Assembly: GCA_030591745.1 (NCBI GenBank)
Contig: JAUVAM010000178.1
Span: 1-7,325 of the forward strand
Source: Deltaproteobacteria bacterium
Lineage (GTDB): Bacteria > Myxococcota > B64-G9
DNA length: 7,325 nucleotides
Reading direction: 5' to 3'
Each line of letters starts with the position of its first letter. Position 1 is the first letter of the stretch. Below are positions 1 through 5,807 of the stretch, one piece after another. Made by a program: the position numbers and the translations under genes. Below the pieces are notes generated by a model. That model searched no databases, was not told where the DNA came from, and saw only the letters and a list, made by a program, of their open reading frames with translations.

Positions 1-921
1 ATTCAAGGACTGACCAAGACCTTCCGCATCGGCCTGCGCCGCAAGCGCACCGAAGCCTTGCGAGGGCTGGACTTGGAAATCCAAGCCGGGGAGATCTTCG
101 GATTCCTCGGACCCAACGGAGCGGGCAAAACAACCACCATCAAAATTCTCGTGGGCCTACTTAGAAGCGACCAGGGACAAGCTCAGATCTTCGGCCAATC
201 CGTCAGGGTTGCTGCCTCGCGGGCGCGGCTGGCCTACATGCCCGAGTTGCCGGATTTCTATGACTACCTGAGGCCCTCGGAATTTCTTCTCCACATGGGC
301 AATTTGGCGGGCCTGGATCGAGCCACGTCGCGCCGCCGCATCCCCGAGCTCTTGGAGCTCGTGGGCATGAACCCCGATGAAAAACGCCCCATGCGCAAGT
401 TCTCCAAAGGCATGCTGCAGCGGGTGGGTCTGGCCCAGACCATGATCGGCGACCCCGATCTGTACATTTTGGATGAACCCATGGGCGGCTTGGATCCCAT
501 GGGTCGCCGTGCGGTCAAGGATCTGATCCATGAGTTGGGCAGCAGAGGAAAAACCGTGTTTTTTTCGTCCCATGTGCTGGCCGAAGCCGAAGCGGTCTGC
601 CATCGGGTGGCCTTGATGCGCGAGGGCAGACTGATTCGGCAGGGCGAGTTGAACGAATTGCTGACCGACAAACACGCCCCCTTCGAGATCCTGCTCGAAG
701 GCATCGCGGCCCTGGAAGACCAAGTCCTGGCCGAGAAATGTCAATCGGTCAGCCCGGCGGGCAAAGACAGCCTGCTGTGCCTGAACGAAGGACAGCGTCC
801 CGAAGATCTGCTGGGGTGGCTGCGGGACAAAGGATACCGACTCCACGGCATCAACCGCAGACAAACATCCTTAGAAGACGTATTCATCCGCACCATGCAA
901 GATGAAGCGGAGGACAACTGA
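1..921 (+). CDS. ABC transporter ATP-binding protein, 5'-truncated by window edge (PilH-like)
   Basis: This is the cytoplasmic ATPase of an ABC-2 type exporter; it powers the permease encoded immediately downstream. The frame is open from base 1 and the first residues (IQGLTKTF) already look like the usual start of this family, so only a few codons are probably missing. The TTG at 58 is internal, not a start. Counting from base 1, Walker A GPNGAGKTT lies at about residues 37-45, the signature motif reads FSKGMLQR at about 134-141 (a common variant of LSGGQ in this CcmA/NosF-like group), Walker B LYILDEP is at 154-160, and the H-loop His of SSHVL is at 191. The last 100 residues form the regulatory tail typical of this group and end in LEDVFIRTM. 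All catalytic motifs are intact. Myxococcus xanthus has a comparable ATPase, PilH, beside pilSRA, required for pilus assembly; equating the two is inference from context. Confidence 0.93.
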   Translation: MQGLTKTFRIGLRRKRTEALRGLDLEIQAGEIFGFLGPNGAGKTTTIKILVGLLRSDQGQAQIFGQSVRVAASRARLAYMPELPDFYDYLRPSEFLLHMGNLAGLDRATSRRRIPELLELVGMNPDEKRPMRKFSKGMLQRVGLAQTMIGDPDLYILDEPMGGLDPMGRRAVKDLIHELGSRGKTVFFSSHVLAEAEAVCHRVALMREGRLIRQGELNELLTDKHAPFEILLEGIAALEDQVLAEKCQSVSPAGKDSLLCLNEGQRPEDLLGWLRDKGYRLHGINRRQTSLEDVFIRTMQDEAEDN

Positions 922-1689
922 ATGCGCGCCATCTGGTCCATCGCCGCCACCACTTTTCGTGAGAGTATCCGCAACCGCACCCTGCTGGGCATCGTCCTTC
1001 TGGCTGTGGCTTTCTTGGGCTCCGCCCTGCTGCTTGCCGCGCTTTCCCTCGATCAAAGAATTCGCGTCATCACCGACTGGGGTTTGTTTTGCGTATCCGC
1101 ATTCGGCGTGCTCCTGGCCATCTTGATGGGCGTCAGCCAAATTCACCAGGAGATCAAACGCAAAAGCATCTATGTGGTCTTGACCCGGCCCAATCCCCGT
1201 TGGAAATACGTGCTTGGACGCCAGTTGGGTCTTTCCATCACGCTGCTAACGGGGGTCACCTGCATCGCCGGCGCGCTGATCTTGCTGCTGGTCTCGGAAG
1301 GCGTTCCGCCCAGTGCCTTGCTGTTCAAGGCCCTCTGGCTGGCCCTGGTCGAAGTCCTGGTCGTTGCGGGCTTGGCCTTGTTTTTCGCTTCCTTCAGCTC
1401 ACCTGTCTTGAGCGGCATGTTCACCTTCGGCGTCTTCGTGGTAGGTCGCTCCATGCCTTGGCTTGAGACCCTGTCGGGAAAGACCGAGGCCCTGGCACCT
1501 AAGGCCCTGCTTGTGGCCCTGACTTATGGCTTGCCTGACCTGGCGAGCCTGAATGTGGGTGCTCGGGTTGTGCATGGCATCGAGCTGCCCTGGGAGCAAG
1601 TCCTCACCTTGAGCCTCTACGGATTCTCTTATCTGGGCGCCCTGATCTTTTTCTCGGCCTGGATCTTCTCGCGTCGCGATCTGACTTAG
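922..1689 (+). CDS. ABC-2 type transporter permease (PilI-like)
   Basis: This inner-membrane permease of 255 aa is the partner of the preceding ATPase. The ATG at 922 directly follows the ATPase TGA, and GGAGG at 909-913 gives an 8-nt spacer, so translation is very likely coupled. About six hydrophobic segments are visible: residues roughly 20-43, 53-74, 93-117, 132-152, 158-172 and 225-248. The cytoplasmic stretch after segment two (EIKRKSIYVVLTRP, then YVLGRQLG) is characteristic of ABC-2 permeases, and the protein ends in the basic tail SRRDLT that is also usual for them. The substrate cannot be read from the sequence. In Myxococcus xanthus the analogous pair PilH/PilI sits near pilA and is needed for type IV pili. 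Here the pair runs convergently with the pilin operon, which suggests but does not prove the same role. Confidence 0.9.
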   Translation: MRAIWSIAATTFRESIRNRTLLGIVLLAVAFLGSALLLAALSLDQRIRVITDWGLFCVSAFGVLLAILMGVSQIHQEIKRKSIYVVLTRPNPRWKYVLGRQLGLSITLLTGVTCIAGALILLLVSEGVPPSALLFKALWLALVEVLVVAGLALFFASFSSPVLSGMFTFGVFVVGRSMPWLETLSGKTEALAPKALLVALTYGLPDLASLNVGARVVHGIELPWEQVLTLSLYGFSYLGALIFFSAWIFSRRDLT

Positions 1690-1708
1690 TCGATCGACCA
1701 CGGGCACA

Positions 1709-3715
1709 ATGCCGACAGCAAACCCGAACAGAGGTCTTCCGCTTTGGCCGGCCTTGCTGGTCTTCGCCTCCACAACCCTCATCACGGTGCTCTTCGCCTT
1801 TCCCTTCCCCGACTGGCTCGACAGCCCCGAGTTTCTGTATGCGGCCCGAAGGCTGGGCATCTTCCACCCCCCCGGCTCCCCATTGGCCCAGTTGCTCGCC
1901 CACCCCCTCTTTGCCTGGCCTGGCGGACAGGCCGACACCCTGGTGCTCTTGTTCTCCGGTTTCTGTCTGGCCGGGGCTGGAGGCTTGCTGACCCGCAGCC
2001 TGCAACATATCTGGCAAGCTCTGGGACCAAAATCCGCGTGGATACGCGACATGAACGCCCTGGGCCTTGGCCTGGCCTTGGCTATCTCGCCGGCCTTCTT
2101 GGGGCAACTCGCGCGTGCGGAAGTCTATGGTCTGGCCTGCCTCCTCTTTGCCGCGGGCCTGCATCAGCTTCTCCGTCTAAGCCTGGAGGACCCTGATGAA
2201 CAAAAACAAGATGAACAAAAACAGCTCACCCAGGCCCTGCGCGTAAGCGCTCTGCTGGGCATGGGCCTTGCGGTCCACGGCCCCATGGTGCTGGCCTTGC
2301 TGGGGCTGATGCTGGCCATGATGAGCAAGGCTCAATTCGCCAAGCTTTGGTGGCCTCCCCGCCGATTGCTTCGGCATGGCCTGGCCGGCTTGCTGGGCGC
2401 GGCGCCCTTGCTGTTACTTCCCCTGATGATCCATGGCGCAAGCGACCTGCGCTGGGGAAATCCACAAGAGCTCGGCGGCTTGTGGTCGATCGTCTCAGGC
2501 CAAACATTCCAAGCCAGCTTCACCGCCGAAGCAAGGGCTGCCGCAGCAGGCCTGCCTCGCTATTTGGCCCTGCTGGCCGAGGGCTCGGGTTGGGGTCTGT
2601 TTCTCTTGGCCCTGCCGTCGCTTTACTTACTTGGCAGACGCCGATTTCGCCTGGCGCTGGGTCTTGTCCTGGCTCTCGGCATCAACGCAAGCTCCCTGCT
2701 GTTGCAAAAGTCTTTCCGCTTAGACAACCCCGACGTCAGCGGCTACGCCTTGCCCGCTTTCATCCTCTTGACCACCCTTAGCGCCTCCGGCCTGGCCACG
2801 ATCGCCACGGCACTACAAAAACTGCGCCACTGGATGCCCCCCATGACCCTGGTCCTGGTTTTGGCAACCCTTGTGACTCAGGCACCCGGACTGCTTCGAG
2901 CGGATCGCTCTTCGTGTTACGCCGGCACCTCCTGGGCCAAAGCCAGTCTTGAGGCCGTGCCCGAAGGCGGCATTGTACTTTTGGCCGACTTCAACCTGGT
3001 CTTCATGCTGGAGTACCTCCAATCGGTACATGGGCTGCGACAAGATGTGCTGGTCCTGTACTTGAGGGACTTAGACAACCAGGCTCTGCGCGAGTCCCTC
3101 TTTGTAAAGCACCCCGAGTTGAGACGGGTCCTGCCCGACAGCAGCGGTCTGCAAGTCCGGGTCTTGGACAAACTTGCCGCGCTGCGGCCTTTGGCCATGG
3201 ATGCGGGACCGCACTTGCAGCCTGAGGTTGCCCGCCAGGGGCGATTTTGGGGACTGCTTTGGATTCATGGCGCCTCGCTTGACGAGGAAAAAGCACGCCC
3301 GTCACTTTGGGCCTGTGCCGATGGCAGCCGAGACCTGCGTTTTGCAAAAGTACTAGCCTGGCACGCCATCTGGCAGTCCCGTCTGGCCTTCGATCTCGAG
3401 GATCTTGATTTGGCCAAAAAGCGCGCCCACTTGGCCCGATGCGCCGCACCGAAAGATGCCCAGGTCCAAAAATTAGCGCATTTGCTGGACATGGAAACCG
3501 GGGGAGATTGCCTAAAACAAGGCGGGCCGATCTTGAAAATTCCTTCTCAATTGCCACCGACCTGGATCAGCGCCCTGCTCACGGCATTGGGATTGCTGCT
3601 CTGGGGGATGGCTTGTCTTCGACTCCCCAGGATCTCGCGTCACGGGTCGTGGGTCTTGACCTTTTCGGCCCTCATCGGGCTCGGTCTCATGGCTGCGGGA
3701 ATCGCATGGATGTAA
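1709..3715 (+). CDS. DUF2723-type polytopic membrane protein, putative GT-C glycosyltransferase
   Basis: This is a 668-aa integral membrane protein. Residues 35-62 hold the DUF2723 hallmark: an acidic DSPEF (38-42) just after the first membrane helix, then LGIFHPPGSPL, matching the family pattern D-S-G-E-F...LGIxHPPGYPL. About ten hydrophobic helices fill residues 10-400. A soluble region of roughly 200 residues follows (PEGGIVLLADFN, LEYLQSVHGLRQDVLVL, as in bacterial members), then two C-terminal helices. DUF2723 is related to lipid-linked-sugar-dependent GT-C enzymes, including the protein O-mannosyltransferase TMEM260; the Asp in the first outer loop is the likely catalytic residue. ATG 1709 is the only good start, because a stop in this frame lies at 1682-1684; no clear Shine-Dalgarno is seen, so it may rely on coupling to the permease 19 bp upstream. 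Sugar transfer to pilin is possible but unproven. A 15-bp tandem duplication lies inside the gene. Confidence 0.82.
   Translation: MPTANPNRGLPLWPALLVFASTTLITVLFAFPFPDWLDSPEFLYAARRLGIFHPPGSPLAQLLAHPLFAWPGGQADTLVLLFSGFCLAGAGGLLTRSLQHIWQALGPKSAWIRDMNALGLGLALAISPAFLGQLARAEVYGLACLLFAAGLHQLLRLSLEDPDEQKQDEQKQLTQALRVSALLGMGLAVHGPMVLALLGLMLAMMSKAQFAKLWWPPRRLLRHGLAGLLGAAPLLLLPLMIHGASDLRWGNPQELGGLWSIVSGQTFQASFTAEARAAAAGLPRYLALLAEGSGWGLFLLALPSLYLLGRRRFRLALGLVLALGINASSLLLQKSFRLDNPDVSGYALPAFILLTTLSASGLATIATALQKLRHWMPPMTLVLVLATLVTQAPGLLRADRSSCYAGTSWAKASLEAVPEGGIVLLADFNLVFMLEYLQSVHGLRQDVLVLYLRDLDNQALRESLFVKHPELRRVLPDSSGLQVRVLDKLAALRPLAMDAGPHLQPEVARQGRFWGLLWIHGASLDEEKARPSLWACADGSRDLRFAKVLAWHAIWQSRLAFDLEDLDLAKKRAHLARCAAPKDAQVQKLAHLLDMETGGDCLKQGGPILKIPSQLPPTWISALLTALGLLLWGMACLRLPRISRHGSWVLTFSALIGLGLMAAGIAWM
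2195..2224 (+). repeat. 15-bp tandem duplication in the DUF2723 gene
   Basis: GATGAACAAAAACAA at 2195-2209 is followed directly by GATGAACAAAAACAG at 2210-2224. The two copies differ only in the last base and encode DEQKQ twice, in a charged loop between hydrophobic helices. The A-rich content contrasts with the GC-rich gene around it. Because the unit is a multiple of three, gain or loss of copies would keep the frame. Confidence 0.9.
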
Positions 3716-3732
3716 CTGTGTAAACGGGGGGA

Positions 3733-4320
3733 CTAATAGTCATCTGAAGCATCGTCGTGCCAAACCGCCCCACCCTGGAATGACCAAGTGGTCGGATTGA
3801 AGCGCCCCTGTTTTGTAAAATGAGAGGCCAAATTATCATCGTCCAGGTCCATCCAGGCCTCGCAAGAAAATCCATCGCCTACATTCAAGGGTTGAGCGGC
3901 ACCCAAATGGACAAAAGCATAGCAAGCGTAAGATGCGTCCGAAATCTCAAAATGCATCACCTTGAAGCCATTCGGAAAATTCGCCTGGTTGAAAAAACGT
4001 GAATTGTCGTCCAATGCGGCCGGGTCGGCTATGCCCTCGGGACAATGGGGGGCAGCCACCTCTTCGGGCAGTTCTGGCGTGCTCACCACGCCGGTGCCCG
4101 AAGTACGCTGCGCCTGATAAAACTTGATGGCACCCTTGGAGCACTTGTCCAGGCTCTCGTGGACCTCGGTGACCTTCGCATCGCGAATATGGTTGAAATA
4201 AGAGGGGATAGCCACCGCGGCCAAAACACCGACAATGGCCACGACGATCATCAACTCGATCAAGGTCATGGCCCGCTCGGCATCCACCCGACCAATCAAC
4301 ATATGCATTCGCTTCAACAT
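3733..4320 (-). CDS. Type IV pilin 3 (PilA family), atypical prepilin cleavage site
   Basis: Prepilin of 195 aa. A 17-residue basic leader ends at Ala17, followed by MTLIELMIVVAIVGVLAAVA and IPSY, the classic N-terminal pilin helix with Glu at +5 and Pro at +22. The -1 residue is Ala, not the usual Gly, and +1 is Met. The ATG at 4320 is supported by AAGGGAG at 4326-4332 with a 5-nt spacer; Met5 and Met7 are weaker alternatives. The mature protein would be 178 aa. Four cysteines (60, 93, 133, 153) could form two disulfides, and an acidic loop DLDDDN (158-163) precedes the Tyr C-terminus. It is the last gene of the three-pilin operon, 27 nt after pilin 2. Its helix is the most PilA-like of the three except for the cleavage site. 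Which of the three is the major subunit cannot be decided from sequence. Confidence 0.88.
   Translation of the reverse strand: MLKRMHMLIGRVDAERAMTLIELMIVVAIVGVLAAVAIPSYFNHIRDAKVTEVHESLDKCSKGAIKFYQAQRTSGTGVVSTPELPEEVAAPHCPEGIADPAALDDNSRFFNQANFPNGFKVMHFEISDASYACYAFVHLGAAQPLNVGDGFSCEAWMDLDDDNLASHFTKQGRFNPTTWSFQGGAVWHDDASDDY
4211..4266 (-). repeat. Pilin N-helix repeat, copy in pilin 3
   Basis: This 56-bp segment encodes the conserved pilin helix. It aligns without gaps to 5523-5578 in pilin 1, with identical blocks of 16 bp (4211-4226 with 5523-5538) and 15 bp (4252-4266 with 5564-5578). A more diverged copy lies at 4943-4998 in pilin 2. It is homology from gene duplication rather than a mobile repeat, but it could serve for recombination. 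Confidence 0.7.
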
Positions 4321-4347
4321 GCAAGCTCCCTTGATCGGAGATCGATC

Positions 4348-5031
4348 TCAGTAAGTCGGCGGACTGTTCGGTCCCGGCGCAAGGCCTGCCGAATCGCAAC
4401 GATAGACCGCGTTGTTGATGGAATTGGTGCGGACCAGGACGATCACCCCATCCGCGTCGGTATCGCTCTCGGCTTCGATTGCACACCAGGGCTGCATGTC
4501 AACTGTGATAGGGTTCCCATCGACGACACGAGCATTATCCGTTGGCGGCAGCTCGGTCGGCCAATTCACGCCAAAGCCGGTGAGAGGCATCCCGGGGGTC
4601 GCATTCATGCCACCGGCCCCCGTGGGATGCTGCGTTCGCCCCCCGAGCGCGTCGAAGGCCGAGAATACCCGATAGCGAAAAGCGGTGGCCTGACGCGGCG
4701 ACCAGCCCAAGATGGTCCAACCCGCGCCGCAAGTTGCGTCCGGATCGGCCGGCCAGGTCTGTGTTTCATAGTTGTCTTGATTGGCGATGCCCGTGGGCAA
4801 CAAGACGGGGCACCAGGGGAGGCCTCGGGTAAACTGCTGGAAGCGAGTGTAATAGGCTTGCTGGGCTTCCATCAGGCTTTGAACGTTGGACACGGCCTCG
4901 GTCACCCGCGCGTCTTTGATGTATCGCACAAAGACGGGGATGGACACGGCAGCCAAAACCCCAACGATGGCCACCACCACCATGAGTTCGATCAGCGTAA
5001 AGCCGGCCCTGCGAAGATGGCGTGTAGGCAC
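4348..5031 (-). CDS. Type IV pilin 2 (PilA family), GTG start
   Basis: Prepilin of 227 aa with a 10-residue basic leader (VPTRHLRRAG, initiator GTG), then FTLIELMVVVAIVGVLAAVS and IP: canonical Gly at -1, Phe at +1, Glu at +5, Pro at +22. Mature length would be 217 aa, the longest of the three. Four cysteines (74, 101, 183, 212), an acidic DTDADG loop (190-195) and a Tyr C-terminus are shared features. The start was chosen because GTG 5031 has GGAAGGGAG at 5039-5047 with a 7-nt spacer and yields a normal short leader. The in-frame ATG at 5064 would overlap pilin 1 by 11 nt and has only AGCAGG abutting it; the ATG at 5166 lies deep in pilin 1. The spacing from the pilin 1 stop is 22 nt. The globular half is Pro/Gly-rich. 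It may be a major or an accessory pilin. Confidence 0.87.
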   Translation of the reverse strand: MPTRHLRRAGFTLIELMVVVAIVGVLAAVSIPVFVRYIKDARVTEAVSNVQSLMEAQQAYYTRFQQFTRGLPWCPVLLPTGIANQDNYETQTWPADPDATCGAGWTILGWSPRQATAFRYRVFSAFDALGGRTQHPTGAGGMNATPGMPLTGFGVNWPTELPPTDNARVVDGNPITVDMQPWCAIEAESDTDADGVIVLVRTNSINNAVYRCDSAGLAPGPNSPPTY

Positions 5032-5038
5032 GTTCCCG

Positions 5039-5047
5039 CTCCCTTCC
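5039..5047 (-). promoter_or_regulatory. Ribosome-binding site that fixes the GTG start of pilin 2
   Basis: On the minus strand GGAAGGGAG sits 7 nt before GTG 5031. The core AAGGGAG is identical to the site in front of pilin 3. This outweighs the ATG at 5064, which has no properly spaced site. Confidence 0.75.
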
Positions 5048-5053
5048 GCAATC

Positions 5054-5614
5054 TCAGTACTCATCCTGCTCGGAAGGCTGAGAGTACAAATTGCGATTTG
5101 AATTGTGGAGAGAGAAATGTCGATATAGGCCATCCTGATCCATGTCCCCACAGGCATAAGCCACAAACCAAGGCCGGTTCAGGACGATGTCGGTCGTGTA
5201 CCAGGCTGCCGGATTCCCAGGAGCACCCGCCACATAGCGACATTGATTATTATAGGAGGTCTCTACGCTGTAGGTAAACCAAGTGGGTCCATCAGGCACC
5301 ACCCCCAGGCTGCGCCAGTCGTCCATGTCGCCAATCCCGGGCCAAATGACGGTCTCGGTGCGCTTGGTGCCATCACCGCAATCATAGGGTGTCCACTCAA
5401 TATCCTCGGTGTAACACTTGTAAGTCTGAAAATAGCGTTCCTGCTTTTCTCGAATGTCTTGCAGGACGGTGGCCACCTCGGCAGTCTTGGCCGAATCGAT
5501 ATAGGAACGCAGCGCCACCACGGCCACCGCGGCCAAAATGCCGATGATGGCCATGGCCACCACCAACTCGATCAAGGTAAAACCTTTGGCCAAAGGTCCA
5601 ATGGATCGCTTCAT
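5054..5614 (-). CDS. Type IV pilin 1 (PilA family), lacks Pro22
   Basis: Prepilin of 186 aa: an 11-residue leader MKRSIGPLAKG, then FTLIELVVAMAIIGILAAVA with Gly -1, Phe +1 and Glu +5. The residue at mature +22 is Val (VAVVALRSY), where type IVa pilins nearly always have Pro. ATG 5614 is preceded by AGGAGGT (5619-5625) with a 4-nt spacer; an upstream in-frame ATG at 5662 is inside the promoter and is rejected. Four cysteines (67, 79, 125, 155), an acidic DMDQDG loop (157-162) and a C-terminal Tyr are shared with its neighbours. The mature domain (175 aa) is rich in Tyr, Trp and Phe. YACGDMDQDG...HF resembles the A-x-GDLDGDG-x-x-x-x-F ending of many deltaproteobacterial pilins. It is the first gene after the sigma-54 promoter, so probably well expressed. 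It could be the major pilin, or a minor one given the missing Pro. Confidence 0.88.
   Translation of the reverse strand: MKRSIGPLAKGFTLIELVVAMAIIGILAAVAVVALRSYIDSAKTAEVATVLQDIREKQERYFQTYKCYTEDIEWTPYDCGDGTKRTETVIWPGIGDMDDWRSLGVVPDGPTWFTYSVETSYNNQCRYVAGAPGNPAAWYTTDIVLNRPWFVAYACGDMDQDGLYRHFSLHNSNRNLYSQPSEQDEY
5523..5578 (-). repeat. Pilin N-helix repeat, copy in pilin 1
   Basis: This is the partner of the repeat at 4211-4266: same length and orientation, identical at both ends. Recombination between the two would delete pilin 2 and fuse the pilin 1 leader and helix to the pilin 3 globular domain in frame. Confidence 0.7.
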
Positions 5615-5650
5615 GTCCACCTCCTGTTTTGCCCTAAGCCAGGATAATAG

Positions 5651-5666
5651 TGCATGATTCATGCCA
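5651..5666 (-). promoter_or_regulatory. Sigma-54 (-24/-12) promoter of the pilin operon
   Basis: Minus-strand TGGCATGAATCATGCA matches the consensus TGGCAY-R-N4-TTGC at every fixed position except the first T of TTGC. The GG and GC dinucleotides are exactly 10 nt apart, as sigma-54 requires. The transcription start would fall near 5640, giving a leader of roughly 26 nt that includes the pilin 1 ribosome-binding site. The gene just upstream encodes a sigma-54 activator, as expected for PilR control of pilin transcription. Confidence 0.78.
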
Positions 5667-5773
5667 TGGCAAGCAAAGCCAAGCTAAGAACAAAAGACCA
5701 AACAAACAAGGTATTGCCCGTCATTGAGCATCATGCCTGGTCGCAAAATGCCAAGAATCGTCACGCACAGGTC

Positions 5774-5796
5774 CGCAATTTTTGCGCAGCCGCAAA
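5774..5796. promoter_or_regulatory. Overlapping CGCAA/TTGCG dyads, candidate activator-binding site
   Basis: Plus strand carries CGCAA (5774-5778), TTTGCG (5781-5786) and CGCAAA (5791-5796), forming two inverted repeats: CGCAA-ttt-TTGCG and TTTGCG-cagc-CGCAAA. A further CGCAAAA lies at 5742-5748. The centre is about 130 bp upstream of the -12 element, a usual distance for enhancer sites of NtrC-family activators. It lies 12 bp past the regulator's stop codon, so a weak hairpin affecting the regulator's transcript is the alternative; no T-run follows it. PilR binding is inference. Confidence 0.4.
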
Positions 5797-5807
5797 CATT
5801 TACGCAG

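Larger units (their letters stand above)
5615..5807. other. Intergenic regulatory region between pilR and the pilin operon
   Basis: This 193-bp non-coding gap is more AT-rich than its surroundings. Read on the minus strand it holds, in order, the CGCAA/TTGCG dyads, a T/G-rich tract (about 5680-5710) that might be bent or melt easily, the -24/-12 promoter and the pilin 1 ribosome-binding site. No convincing IHF site or intrinsic terminator was found. Small frames crossing it show no coding character. Confidence 0.7.

Noticed and set aside
157..864. A 235-codon minus-strand frame opposite the ABC ATPase
   Set aside because: It is antisense to intact Walker and signature motifs; the His/Gln-rich composition is typical of a shadow frame.
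1867..1873. Run of seven C in the DUF2723 gene as a phase-variation switch
   Set aside because: Seven is short for a slipping tract, it encodes the conserved HPPG motif, and the frame is intact. Nothing else supports phase variation.
1604..2164. A 186-codon minus-strand frame over the permease/DUF2723 junction
   Set aside because: It is a Gln/Gly/Arg-rich shadow of membrane-protein genes, with no domain and no ribosome-binding context.
3731..3741. Palindrome GACTA-a-TAGTC at the pilin 3 stop codon
   Set aside because: A 5-bp AT-rich stem with a 1-nt loop cannot fold as a terminator; it is probably chance.
4045..5277. A 410-codon plus-strand open frame antisense to pilins 2 and 3
   Set aside because: It mirrors the hydrophobic pilin helices as His/Asp/Gly-rich stretches, has no domain I recognise, and runs over two well-supported pilin genes. 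It is a by-product of GC-rich codon use.
5054..5614. Aromatic-rich pilin 1 as a Geobacter-like conductive pilin
   Set aside because: The aromatics lie in a large globular domain, unlike the short PilA-N of Geobacter. There is no cytochrome or other electron-transfer gene in the window.
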